DNA of 64,000 bases, taken from NCBI GenBank assembly GCA_032690845.1, contig CM064427.1, positions 6,025,501 through 6,089,500 of the forward strand. The letters run 5' to 3'. The notes beneath the pieces were generated by a model. It worked only from the letters and a program-made list of their open reading frames with translations. It had not been told where the DNA came from and made no database searches. Both the position numbers and the translations under genes were made by a program. Of this stretch, positions 35,051 through 44,829 are shown one piece after another; the first letter of the stretch is position 1; each line of letters starts with the position of its first letter. The stretch is from Eleusine coracana subsp. coracana (lineage: Eukaryota > Streptophyta > Magnoliopsida > Poales > Poaceae).

Positions 35051-35380
35051 ATTGTATGATTACATTGCCTTCTATTCCTCAACGCGCTTCCGTCCGTCGG
35101 GCTTCCGCCTCCAAGAAACGTCATCCATCATCATTCTAGTTGGTGGCCTTGCAGGCCAGGACCTCCCCTTTCTTGACTAGACTACGAAGCACCCCCATTT
35201 TTGTGTCGAGTCATCAACTGTGTGAATCTGGTTTGGGGACCTCTGCCGGGGCAAGGCAAATGTTATCATCTTCTCGCCCATCCTGCCGTGGGCGATTACT
35301 GACTAAGAACTTTGTTGCTACCGCGCTACTGTGTGATCACGACCGTTTAACTGCAGACAAAGGGACTAAATTCCACGGGG

Positions 35381-35737
35381 GAATTGAGGATTTGCCTTCT
35401 TTACGAATGATCACTAGCCAATTCTCTCTCTTTCCACTTTTCTTAACAAATTATCCTAGATCTTCACAAAATCTTTATATTTGTCCAAATCACTTACTTT
35501 ATATGCCATATCAGCATTTTTTTTTATTTTATGACATGACAGGGTCATGGGTAAAAACGACTTTACACATGACCTTGCCACGTCAGAAAATAAAAAAAAT
35601 ATTGATGTGATATATAAAGTAAGTGATTTGGATAAAATATAAAGTTTTTATGAATATTTAGGATAATTTATTAAGAAAAATAAGAAGAGGAAGAATTGAT
35701 TAATAGTCATTGGTAAGGAGGACAAATCCTCAATTGC
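35381..35737. mobile_element. Long foldback MITE (about 150-bp arms)
   Basis: The ends share GAATTGAGGATTTG and its reverse complement. Almost the whole element folds back. The left arm (CTTTCCACTTTTCTTAAC, CAAATCACTTACTTTATAT) is mirrored in the right arm (ATATAAAGTAAGTGATTTGG, TTATTAAGAAAAATAAG), with a centre near 35550-35575. No coding capacity. Confidence 0.75.
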
Positions 35738-35784
35738 GCCGAATTCCACTACTAGTATACGACACTACTCTGGTTTTTGCCTTA

Positions 35785-36885
35785 GACTGACTCCAATAAA
35801 GTGTTGTATTTTTGAGAGGCAAAATCAGTTTTGCATCGTATATACAGTATACAGTGCACATCACGCAGTGCAAAAATCATCATTTCCAACAAATAATGCT
35901 TTTCTCTCCTCTCCCGTGCAGTGCACACCGGTCGGTTTTATTTCCCGCGTGCTCGACCCGCGCGGAAGGTCGACGCATTTCACTCGACGCCCCAACGGCG
36001 TCCCGCCACTGCTTGCCCCGCGCGCCGGCCCCCTCCGACACGGGACCAGCTCCGCTGGTAGCCGCAAGCTCCGATTGACCTACGCGCGTGCATTGCTCGT
36101 TCTCTGCTCGCGTGCCCTGCTCGCCGTGCGCCCTGCTTGCCCTTTGCTCGCGCGCCATGCTCGCCCTCTGCTCGCGCGTCCTGCTCGTCGTGCGCGCTGC
36201 TTGGCCTGTGTGGCAACCAACAGATCTAGGCTACCAAAATTTCACAGCACCATGCAACCATCTACGAAATCCATGGAATCCACAAGGACAAATGAAGCTG
36301 CATCAAATCCATCAAGGAGAAAAGGGAGTACGAACTGCTTACTTGCGATTTGATACTCATCGACACCAGTCGCCGCCCTTGCTCCACTGCCGCGAGGCCA
36401 CCTGCCGCTCTGCTGGAATGCCGCAAGCAGCTCGCCCCGACCGCTAGTCCTGCCCGTCGCTCAGCTGCCATGCCGCAAGCTTCTCCCCACATCGGTCTTG
36501 TCCGCCGCCGAAGCGGCTCACCCCAAGCACCGGCTCCAAGCGCCATCGAACCAGCTCACCCCGCCTGAGCGCTCCCACCGCACGCGCTCGTCCCGACCAC
36601 TGGCCGCACGCGCTATCGGATCCACTCAGCCCGTGCCACCCGCGCTGCCGCCAGCAGATTGCCCAGCGCAACCCGCCTCGCGCTCCTCTTCCGGATCTTG
36701 GTCGTTGGCCGCTGACAAATGCCTTCGAGGAGAGAGGCGTTCTATTTTTAGATATTCTCTCTCCTCAATGAAAACTGCCTACTGCGATTGGCTTCTCTGT
36801 TGGAGACAAATTTGTGATACACAGTACCGCTCCGACATCTATTTTGCATTTGCCTTCCGTGTTACAACGTATATTAGAGTCAGTC
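35785..36885. mobile_element. TTA-flanked TIR element with GC-rich filler, upstream of CXE
   Basis: The left end GACTGACTCCAATA and the right end read inward, GACTGACTCTAATA, are inverted repeats. TTA flanks both sides (35782-35784 and 36886-36888), as for PIF/Harbinger elements. Next to each TIR is the same GCAAAAT-type AT-rich motif. The centre (35940-36720) is very GC-rich and includes imperfect repeats of GCTCGC(C/G)-rich units at 36088-36210. It looks like captured or amplified gene DNA. The right end lies 280 bp upstream of the CXE start codon, so it may form part of that promoter. Confidence 0.75.
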
Positions 36886-37164
36886 TTAGACAGCCAGTCT
36901 TAGTCAGCCTGAACACACAAAAAGCCACAAATAAACGTACACGGTCAACAACTAGTCACAGACAAAATAAACGGACCAGTCTACGTGGACTCTCGATCAC
37001 CACGTCCCACCTACCACTACACTACACAAACCACTTGCCTATCAGACTATCAGCACATCATAGACTTGGAACAGAAATAGTTTTCCCCCAAGAAAGCCGA
37101 ACGATCCCAAATCTGCAGCTCAGAGTCACGCAAACAGCCATCGGTCACCAGCATCCACAATCTG

Positions 37165-38139
37165 ATGTCTTCCATCGCCGCCGCCGACAGGGAGGTCGCC
37201 GTGGAGCTCCTGCCGTTCATCCGCCTCTACAAGAGCGGCCGAATCGAGCGCCTCATCGGCAACGACACGGTGCCGGCCTCCCTGGACGCAGCCACGGGCG
37301 TGGACTCCAAGGACGTCACCATCGACCCCACCACCAACCTCTCCGTCCGCCTGTACCTCCCGACATCAGCCATAAGCGCCAAGGAAAAGCTGCCCATCGT
37401 CGTGTACTTCCACGGCGGCGGGTTCATGGTCGAGTCGGCGGCTTCCGTCGGGTACCACCGCTACCTCACCGCCCTCGCCGCCGGCGCGCACGCCGTCGCG
37501 GTGTCCGTGGACTACCGCCGCGTGCCGGAGCACCGGCTCCCCGCTGCCTACGACGACTCATGGGCGGCGCTCAAGTGGGCCGTCGCTTCCGCGGCGGACG
37601 GCGGCGGCGCGGCCCACGAGCCGTGGCTGGCGGCGCACGGGGACGCGTCACGCGTGTACCTCGCCGGCGACAGCGCCGGCGCCAACATCGCGCACAACGT
37701 CGCCATGCGCGCCGCCGCCGAGGGCCTGCCGTCGCCGCGCGCGGCGATCAAGGGCGTGATGCTTATCCACCCCTACTTCTGGGACGCGTCGAACACCATG
37801 GGGGCCCAGCTGGAGGACAGGATCCGGCGCGAGTGGAAGTTCATGACCGGAGACGACGACGCGCGGGTGGACGACCCGAGGCTGGCTCCGACGTCCGCGG
37901 CGGCGCCGTCGCTCGCGCTGATGCCGACGGAGCGCGTGCTGGTGGCCATGGCGGGGGAGGACTTCCTGGCGCCCAAGGGCCGCGCCTACTACGCGGCGCT
38001 GGTGGCGAGCGGGTGGCGTGGCGAGGCCGAGCTGGTGGACACCCCGGGGGAGGACCACGTGTTCCACCTCCTGCAGCCGGGGATGGAGGCGGCCGCGGAG
38101 ATGATGGACCGCGTCACCGCCTTCATTGCTCGATCCTGA
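37165..38139 (+). CDS. CXE: Plant carboxylesterase (CXE, alpha/beta hydrolase), intact
   Basis: Hydrolyses carboxylic esters. The class (related to GID1 and 2-hydroxyisoflavanone dehydratase) acts on hormone conjugates, xenobiotics or secondary metabolites, usually in the cytosol. The exact substrate is unknown. The single exon encodes 324 aa, the usual family length. The oxyanion hole HGGG is at residues 83-86. The nucleophile elbow GDSAG has Ser170. The acid is Asp266 (GEDFLAPKG) and the base His298 (GEDHVFH). All three catalytic residues are present and, unlike GID1, the His is kept, so it should be an active enzyme. No signal peptide is seen. ACGT-core motifs (ACGTGG at 36983, CCACGTC near 37000) lie 165-180 bp upstream and could be ABRE/G-box-like. 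An A-rich poly(A) context lies near 38187-38210. Relatives lie broken at 28912-29462 and 41458-43012. Confidence 0.95.
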   Translation: MSSIAAADREVAVELLPFIRLYKSGRIERLIGNDTVPASLDAATGVDSKDVTIDPTTNLSVRLYLPTSAISAKEKLPIVVYFHGGGFMVESAASVGYHRYLTALAAGAHAVAVSVDYRRVPEHRLPAAYDDSWAALKWAVASAADGGGAAHEPWLAAHGDASRVYLAGDSAGANIAHNVAMRAAAEGLPSPRAAIKGVMLIHPYFWDASNTMGAQLEDRIRREWKFMTGDDDARVDDPRLAPTSAAAPSLALMPTERVLVAMAGEDFLAPKGRAYYAALVASGWRGEAELVDTPGEDHVFHLLQPGMEAAAEMMDRVTAFIARS

Positions 38140-39271
38140 GTTCGAACCTGTATTGGGAATGTTGTGGACAAGTCACATGTGTAGTGTAATAATAATTAAA
38201 AATAAATAAGTTATTTCGAATCCAACGCTTTAAGCTCTGACTGACTGTTGTGTCAAAAAGTTATATCGACTGCAGAGGATCTCGGTCTGTTCAACCGTGC
38301 GTATAGCTCGGAATTCGGTTTGGTCAATCATGCGCTGGTTGAGTTTGCGCATGTGCTGCCTACTTTGTACCCCCGGGAGCTCATTTTCGGCGTGGAACGG
38401 AATCATGTACATCGCTTTCTTGCTGATGCCACGCTTCAGTTAAGCGAGCTCTTCAAGCATCTTGCTCTGCTCTCCTAGGGGTTGTGCACAATTCGGTGGC
38501 AACCGTGAGCACATGTGGCTTCAAACCAAACATTTTGAGGACTTTTATAATAGACCCAAATGAATGCACATCATCCATTTTCTTAACAGCATCCATTGCT
38601 CCGATCTTGGGTGGACAGGCAGACAGTTCGCGTGCCTCAGTGGCAGTGAAACAGTATTTCATGAGATGCGGACGCAGTCTTAAACACAATTTTCAAACTG
38701 GCACGAACTTAACATGCTATTTATAAGCTTTACATTCCTTATGACTGACGCATCCAAAAGATTTTCCTCTAAGCAGAGCAGGTAATCACTTCTCCCTGTT
38801 CAACTAAAACAAACGATAAAGAACCAGACATGCATGAAAGAATGGTACTCTATCGCTTCAAGTGATATAATTGGCACATAAATTTGCTCCAAAAGAGCAT
38901 TTGGTAAACAATATGTACCATACAGCTCTGTGTTAGTTGAGCATAAACACCCAAATAACACAGTTCAGTTTTCTTCAAAAGCCAAGAAGAAATACAGAAC
39001 CGCCACCCAGAAAGTGACACATCTCCAACTCGTGCTCATAAATTGATTGAGCAGCAAAGGGCGGATTATTAGAAAACTAGTTGCCATTGTTGCCTTGCAA
39101 TACGACCAACTTATACTACCTTCCATCTCAAAATGTTGTCATTAGGATAACTTTAGTTCATTTTTGAGTTAGAATTGGTGTCCTAATGACTCCAATTTAA
39201 ATATGGAGGGAGTATTGCACAACAGGTTTGCCATCCTTTTTTCCTTCCAGCAGCCACCGTTGTGTCACCAA
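38140..39271. other. CXE 3' UTR and intergenic DNA
   Basis: After the CXE 3' UTR, 38250-38720 has short open frames on both strands and a composition more gene-like than its surroundings. I recognise no domain in either. A Stowaway-like MITE is at 39114-39214. Nothing else is supportable. Confidence 0.4.
39114..39214. mobile_element. Small Stowaway MITE (101 bp)
   Basis: The ends TACTACCTTCCATCTCAAAAT and, inward from the right, TACTCCCTCCATATTTAAAT are inverted copies. TA flanks the element. The arms share GTCATTAGGA and TCCTAATGAC. It lies just downstream of the minus-strand F-box frame. Confidence 0.75.
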
Positions 39272-40549
39272 TCAATCAAGCTGGCTTCGGTAATTCACTG
39301 AAGAGAGTAGGCTGCCCGTGTAAATACTGGTTCCACCTGCATAATAATTTGTCAAGTCCAATACTTCCTTGCAGGCTCCAGTCTTGGGATCATAGAGCCA
39401 TAGGATTGACCGTTCTCCATTTACCAAAGCTATTCTGCCATCAATCAAGATATTCACCACCTGCATATTACACAGGAGTGACGCCAACCTAATTGTGTAC
39501 CCCTTGACCCAGATACCACTGTAACCATCAGCAAGGACCCATATATCGGCATGTGGATCTGCAGCAGGTTGTTGATCAGCTCCATGGGTCACCAAATCAA
39601 CCAAGCTCAATGAGCCATTGAGCGTTGCCAGAGAAATGCTGGAGGTACCATCCTGTTGCCAATGCATGCTAAGCGGGCCTCAGATAACATTCTTCCACTC
39701 TTCGTCCTCAACATCGAAAGGGAGCACAGTGTTTGAGGCCACCGCATTTAATGTCTTATTATGGTTCGGCAAAAAGTAGAGGACCCCATCGATGTAGGCC
39801 ATGCAGGAAGCACAGGAGTAGATATGGCATGATGGGCACCCCTTCTTCCGCCACACTGGGTTGCTGTTATCTCTTCCTATCGTGAAGACATAGCATTGTT
39901 GATGGCTTCCCATATGCAAGTTATCAAGTAGACATGCCACCTTGTAAGAGCCTGAAATAGAGGCACGACCAAAGCCAAAATGGCGAGGCATGAATGGGTC
40001 AGTCACTTGGGCATCTACTAGGAGAGGACCATCAGGCAAGATTTGATCATAGATGTCATCACTGGTTAAGTCCACAATTGTTTCCCGGGTGACCATGTTA
40101 ATCACTTGGACCCCAGTTCCGTAGCCGGAGACGCAAACAAGATTCAAGCACGTGCATCTCACATGGATGTCCTTAACATACTTGATCGCCTTGATCAAGA
40201 TGCTGCTACTCTCCATGTCAATCAGCGATAGATAGCAGTCCATGTCATTGTACTTAGGTTCTGCTTCAATGAAGCTGGCGATCAGGAGTGGTTTCGAGCG
40301 CGAGCTGTGCTCAGTGATGAATTTTTGGCTGGATATGAGGTGCTGCCATTCCTTGCACACGTATAAGGAAACACCAAGGGATTTAATGGGCAGCCTGAGG
40401 AGTATCTCATAGGTAAGTTCAGCAGGCAACTTGAAGCCGCAGCTACTAAGTTCAACAGGCAACTTGAAGCCGCAGCCACTGGGAGAGGAACTTTTAGTCA
40501 TCATCTTACTTTCCTGCCGTACTCCAAGGTGACGGCTTTGTGTTAACAC
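39272..40549 (-). pseudogene. F-box protein gene with one in-frame stop
   Basis: F-box proteins recruit substrates to SCF ubiquitin ligases through the N-terminal F-box, which binds SKP1. The frame opens at ATG 40549 (a second Met at 40504 is equally possible). It carries an F-box (LPAELTYEILLRLPIKSLGV... CKEWQHLISS, about residues 42-76) followed by an F-box-associated region with beta-propeller-like repeats (SLIDMESSS, YKVACLLDN, YFLPNHN). A TGA at 39682-39680 interrupts it after 289 codons. The same frame continues without any shift to 39272, giving 135 more codons with the same style (WLYDPKTGACKEVLDL). A normal family member is about 400-425 aa, so the TGA is a premature stop rather than the true end. 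A 33-bp tandem duplication lies just before the F-box (40415-40480). Confidence 0.8.
40415..40480. repeat. 33-bp tandem duplication in the F-box gene
   Basis: Two units (40415-40447 and 40448-40480) differ at only two positions. They duplicate 11 codons in frame, so the minus-strand protein has CGFKLPVELSS followed by CGFKLPAEL. The second copy forms the start of the F-box. Confidence 0.92.
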
Positions 40550-40806
40550 TTCTTCAGGTGAAATAGTAATATCATCTCAGCGAACAACCAAATCCATTGA
40601 TGGATTGGTGAGCCTGTCGTAGCAGCGGCTAACCAAAATAATCCTGATAGAATTGTTGCCACTTTGGGAGGATGACCAGCGAGCGACCTGTTCACTGGCG
40701 ATCCAGATCCAGGCCACAACAATTAGGTAATGATGAAACAGAAGCCGAAAGAGATTGGGTTCGATTGTGAAAGGAACGGACGGTTACCTGGATTGAAAAA
40801 GAAAAA

Positions 40807-41147
40807 TGTTGAAAATAGTGCTACATTGGTTGTGGGGGGAGGATTGGACCAACTTAAAAATGGGGGGAAGTCTCTCACCTCTTGGCTAGCTTTTGGGATG
40901 AAGAGAGGATTCCTCCCTGTTGGGTCAATGGGCTCCCGGGTATGGGCCAACAAGTGGTATCAGAGTCAGACTGACAATCTCGGCCCGTGCACATGAGAGT
41001 GGTGTGGGCTCAGTGCCTTGTGGACCATGGGTGTGTGGCCTGTGTGAGGCCGGTTAGGCAGAGTGAGGGGAACACCAATGTGTGACGGGGGAGATTGTTG
41101 GAAATAGTCCCACATTAGTTGTCGGGGGAGGATTGGACCAACTTAAA

Positions 41148-41178
<31 letters not shown>

Positions 41179-41263
41179 AGTCTCTCACCTCTTGGGCTAG
41201 CTTTTGGGGTGAAGAGAGGATTCCTCCCTGTTGAACCAATGGGCTCCCGGGTATGGGCCAACA
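40807..41263 (+). mobile_element. Second TRIM-type miniature LTR element
   Basis: Direct repeats at 40807-40952 (146 bp) and 41096-41263 (168 bp) both begin TGTTG(A/G)AAATAGT and end GGGTATGGGCCAACA. The Met-tRNA PBS TGGTATCAGAGTC is at 40955-40967, two bases after the left LTR. A purine tract GACGGGGGAGA precedes the right LTR. The interior is only 143 bp and codes for nothing. The flanking 5-mers AAAAA and TAAAA agree at four of five positions. It lies about 260 bp upstream of the F-box start codon. Confidence 0.85.
41149..41178. repeat. (GT)n and G16 tract in the TRIM LTR
   Basis: A GT dinucleotide run (41149-41162) runs into 16 G residues. This accounts for most of the length difference between the two TRIM LTRs. 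Confidence 0.85.
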
Positions 41264-41749
41264 TAAAACAAAAGGATTCTAGCCACCAAGCCGAGTTTAA
41301 GGGGGCAGATCCCTCACCTGTTCTCAACTTTTTATATAGAAGAGGTGAGATGATGCTTCATTGGTATCCGATACGAATTTGGGCGCTACAACGACAGAAG
41401 AAGGATAGTTACAAAAAAAAGATAGGTGCCTCATCAGTTGCAAGATCACAGATTTAGGTCGTGACCTTCCACATCGGATAGCACTACCCAGAGCCCAACA
41501 ACGCACGGGCCTCACCATCTCAGTAAGCACCAGCTCCCCGAGGCCTACGTGAGCCATCGCATGCGCCTCCATCATCATTGCCGGGCCAGATCCATGGCTC
41601 GCCGCGTGCAGGACCCGTCCTAATGCATCTACCTCACAGGAGACAGCGCGTGGAGCCACCATCGTGGAGTCACCATGCGAGTCGCCGCAGAGGGGTCTCT
41701 CCCCGTGCGCGGCGATGAGAGACTTGACCCATACTTCTTGCATTGGATG

Positions 41750-42748
41750 TGTTAGCGAATAGGATAACTACCCTTGCCCTTGTTCGGGTTCTTGGAGGAA
41801 CTAGAACTAGGGTTCAAGGACGGTTGCGAGGCGCAGGAGGTGCCACGGCAAGGAGGGGTAGCCGAGGTCTTGGTGAGGAGGGTAGTAGCGACAGCAGTCT
41901 TGGCGGTGCTCTCGAGACGCATCTCCTCAGCAACAAGTTTGGCGCGACATGCGGAGAAGTTTGGCAACTTCGGCGTCATGGCAATGTTGGAGGCAACATT
42001 CGACATGCATGGACTCAGACCACATACAATGTTGAGGACGAGTACGCGGTCGTCGACGGTGGAACCAGCATCACGGAGAGCAGCGGCAAGACATTTCTGC
42101 TCGCTGAGGTATGTGGCGACCGTCATGTCACCCTGAACGAGGTTGTGAAACTACACAAGAATCACAAGGGAGCGACCATCTTGGTTCTTGTTGAAGAGGT
42201 CCTCGACGGCAGTTCAAAGCTCGTGAGCAGTCTTGTCCTCGTCGTCCTCGAGTAGATCGAGAACATCGCGGGTCATGAGACCATAGAGGGCGGAGAGGAC
42301 CGCATAGTCGTCTTGCGACCATGCAGCGTCATTGGGGTTGGTCGGAGTTGTCCCATCGACATGGTGAAGGAGACCATGGCGCCCGAGAAGGGCACGAACA
42401 TGCTTGCTCCACTGCATGAAGTTATGAGCCTTGAGGTCAAGGATGTCGGGAGGCGAAGGACGGGTAGACGCAGCGAGAGAGGCAGCACCGGACAAGACAG
42501 GTGCGGCAGCAGAGGTGAGGACATGCGCGGAAGCAGGTAGGGTAGGGGAAGGCGGCGGGCTAGGGTGGAGGTCGAGGAAGGAACCCTAATCTGATGCCAT
42601 GTAGAAAATGTGAGAGGCGATTGGGAAAGCCACACACTGCACAAAGCCCGGGGGTTCCATTTATATTAATCAGCCAGGATTACGTGGTAGGTTAGGATTA
42701 CATGGTAGATCAAGATACAACAGCCTATAGTTATCCTATTCGCTAATA
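41750..42748 (-). mobile_element. copia gag fragment with inverted LTR tips
   Basis: The ends TGTTAGCGAATAGGATAACT (from 41750) and, read inward from 42748, TATTAGCGAATAGGATAACT are inverted, with 19 bp identical (41752-41770 and 42728-42746). On the minus strand the right side is a copia 5' LTR ending CACATTTTCTACA, then the PBS-like TGGCATCAGATT, then gag. No other LTR, protease or pol follows. The flanking 5-mers GGATG and GGACA both derive from GGACG, the CXE sequence at the insertion point, by CpG decay. Confidence 0.75.
41752..42495 (-). pseudogene. copia gag remnant
   Basis: The minus-strand frames 42495-42214 (LDLKAHNFMQWSKHVRALLG, then a conserved DDYAVLSALYG) and 42126-41752 (LSEQKCLAAALRDAGS, VLNIVCGLSP, ACRAKLVAEEMRL) are the two halves of a Ty1-copia gag of the UBN2 type. 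They are separated by a frame change near 42150-42210. The region ends in the inverted LTR tip, before any zinc knuckle. Confidence 0.8.
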
Positions 42749-43012
42749 GGACATGTCAAACACGACGAGACCACGATATGGAGGAGAGCATCCGGCGTAG
42801 TGCTGTTCATGAGCTGAAATGATAGATTTGACGTTCGGGTGGGCGACACAAGGCCTTCCTTGACGCCGGTGGCAGCGCGGAAACCAACTAAGCGCGTGCT
42901 GGTAGTCGTGGCGAGTGAGAACACACTTCGGAGGTCGAGCTGCTGGTGGAGGTGAACACCACGAGGGAGGAACACATGTTCCAGTCCACCTCGGAGGTCA
43001 TTCCGTTGAGCT

Positions 43013-43589
43013 GCTACGAAGGAGTACTATTGTATATGTGGTCATTCCGTCTCTCACCGGCCGCTTTCAACCGACAACTTTTTAGAGGACAAAAACAGGG
43101 TGATGAGTGACGTGACACACCCCGCATAGGAAAGATGAATCTGGTGCTGCAAATTGAAGCGAGGGAGGCACCATCAGGAAAATGTACAAAGTTCCCACCT
43201 TCCTCGCTGTGGTGTGTGCGGAATGGAAACCTGAAAGTGAGATGTCTAATCAGATTTGTGCTGTCAGAAGCAGCCGGCGCACACTCACTCTTTATGTGAA
43301 CAGAGAGTGGGAGGGAACGAAGTAGATGCGATGATTGCTTGAATTGCTAGAAATGGCAAGCGCGCAGGTGGGCTTGATCATGTCCAAGTCATGCATCTTG
43401 TATCCGAGTCATGTTGGAATTACATGTGGAGATTTTTGTCTCATAGGTGCGCTCGAAATGGCTACCGGCCCACACGCGCTTCTCATTCCTTTTCGTGGAA
43501 AGTGGCAGAGGGACAGAGAGTTGAGTTGAGGAGGTAGAGTGCGCAAACGGCCGGGCAAAGAGCCGAGAGCTCATGTCAGTTTAAAAACT
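43013..43589. other. Intergenic DNA, nothing recognised
   Basis: Short, unconvincing open frames only. The stretch separates the CXE relic from the 3' LTR of the large minus-strand copia element. Confidence 0.4.
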
Positions 43590-43616
43590 GTTGAGTTATC
43601 AGCGGATCGCATGACA

Positions 43617-43788
43617 TGTAGATCACGACAGAGAATGAAAAAGTAAAACACAAGAATAGATGTCTACTCAACTAATTATAAGGGGGAAACCCTACTTCGA
43701 GTTGGGCCCAGAATTTGATAACGAGCCCACATGGGCCAGGAAGCCTTCTTCTAGAAGGTAGGCCTGGCCCAACAAGCGTTTTATAACA
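43617..43788 (-). repeat. 3' LTR of the outer copia element (left edge uncertain)
   Basis: On the minus strand it begins TGTTATAAAACGCTTG directly after a polypurine tract (43805-43789). It contains a TTCTAGAAGAAGGC stretch, and ends at a TG/CA candidate near 43617. Confidence 0.6.
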
Positions 43789-44039
43789 CTCTCCCTTGGC
43801 CTCTTTATCACGATAAATATGTCTCATAAAAACTCCTCAAAAACCCAGTGGAAAAAATGGAGAAAATAGTACATATTACCGTTAGTTGCATTGCACGTAT
43901 TGCCTCATCAAAAAACTTCATATGAAAAAACTCATAAGGGAAAAAGAGTACAATGCTATAATCTTTATGATTAATAATTATCGATCTTTATGAATGATAT
44001 GAATTATCTTTGAGATAATCCTTTTAATTCGGGAATGTG

Positions 44040-44450
44040 AGGTACTTAGGAAAGTTCTCCCCCTATTCCAAGCACTTCTTTAAGTCTCTTCATGTCAGTA
44101 CCATGCCGACACTTTTAAGAGTGTGACTAGTAATGCTTTGTGAATATATCTGTAAGATTATCATAAGATCAAACATTAGTTACCAAAATCTCTCCCTTGT
44201 CTTGCAATTCATGCATATGGAAGATTTTTAGGTAACATATGCTTTGTATTATTTGACTTTAAGTATCCCGATTGTATTTGTGCAATACAAACTTTATTAT
44301 CTGCACAGATAATTATGCGGGATGGAGTGTGCGTCACTCCACAATTATTCAATATATGTCTTGACATTCTTCTGAGCCAGATGCATTCCTCGATAGCTTC
44401 AAATATTGTGTTGATCTCATATTGATTTGTTGATGTAGCAACGATCGATT
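44040..44450 (-). pseudogene. copia RNase H domain (outer element)
   Basis: The minus-strand translation contains VATSTNQYEI, then CADNKVCIAQIQSGYLKSN, KHMLPKIF and DNLTDIFTKHY in the order of the Ty1-copia RNase H and C-terminal tail. Stops and frame changes are frequent. Confidence 0.75.
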
Positions 44451-44829
44451 GCTTTGTCGACAGAGTTACTTCTGCATTCTTCTTGAAAATGATCCGAGAT
44501 CTTCACTTTTCTTTAAATATCTGAGGATTTGCTTAATATCATTCCAATGTCACATGGTTAGTGCCAAGCTATATCTTGCTAGTAGATGTATTGTCTCATC
44601 AAAAACCTTATGTGAGAAACCTTCGAGTAAAACTCACAAAGGAAAAGAGTACAATACATATCCTTCATGAATAAGAAATGTGATCTTCGTGATCAAAACA
44701 AATAAGTGATACTATTCAATATGCTCCCCCTCATATGGACATTCTTTGAACTTCGTGTTCAATGTCTTTATCATACATCCTTTAAAAATGTATATAAACA
44801 ATGATAAGAAATATTATCATAATGCTAAG

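Larger units (their letters stand above)
41458..43012 (+). pseudogene. CXE pseudogene split by a copia fragment
   Basis: The left part (about 41458-41749) aligns with the intact CXE at 37165: GTCGTG...CTTCCAC (oxyanion region), CACC(A/G)GCTCCCCG (HRLP), then a GDSA-like GGAGACAGCGCG at 41640-41651. The right part (42749-about 43012) resumes exactly where the left stops, with GGAC..GTC.AACAC (DASNT) and later KRVLVVVASEN and EEHMFQS, matching ERVLVAMAGED and EDHVFH. Many stops and frame changes make it long dead. Between the parts sits the inserted element 41750-42748. Same strand as the intact gene, so probably an old tandem copy. Confidence 0.75.

Noticed and set aside
36498..38189. A 563-codon open frame overlapping the carboxylesterase in another frame
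   Set aside because: It is Arg/Pro-rich and exists only because the CXE codons are GC-rich. The 324-aa frame has the full catalytic motif set.
38248..38689. Overlapping plus and minus frames after the CXE gene
   Set aside because: Neither has a recognisable domain, start context or splice structure. I could not choose a strand.
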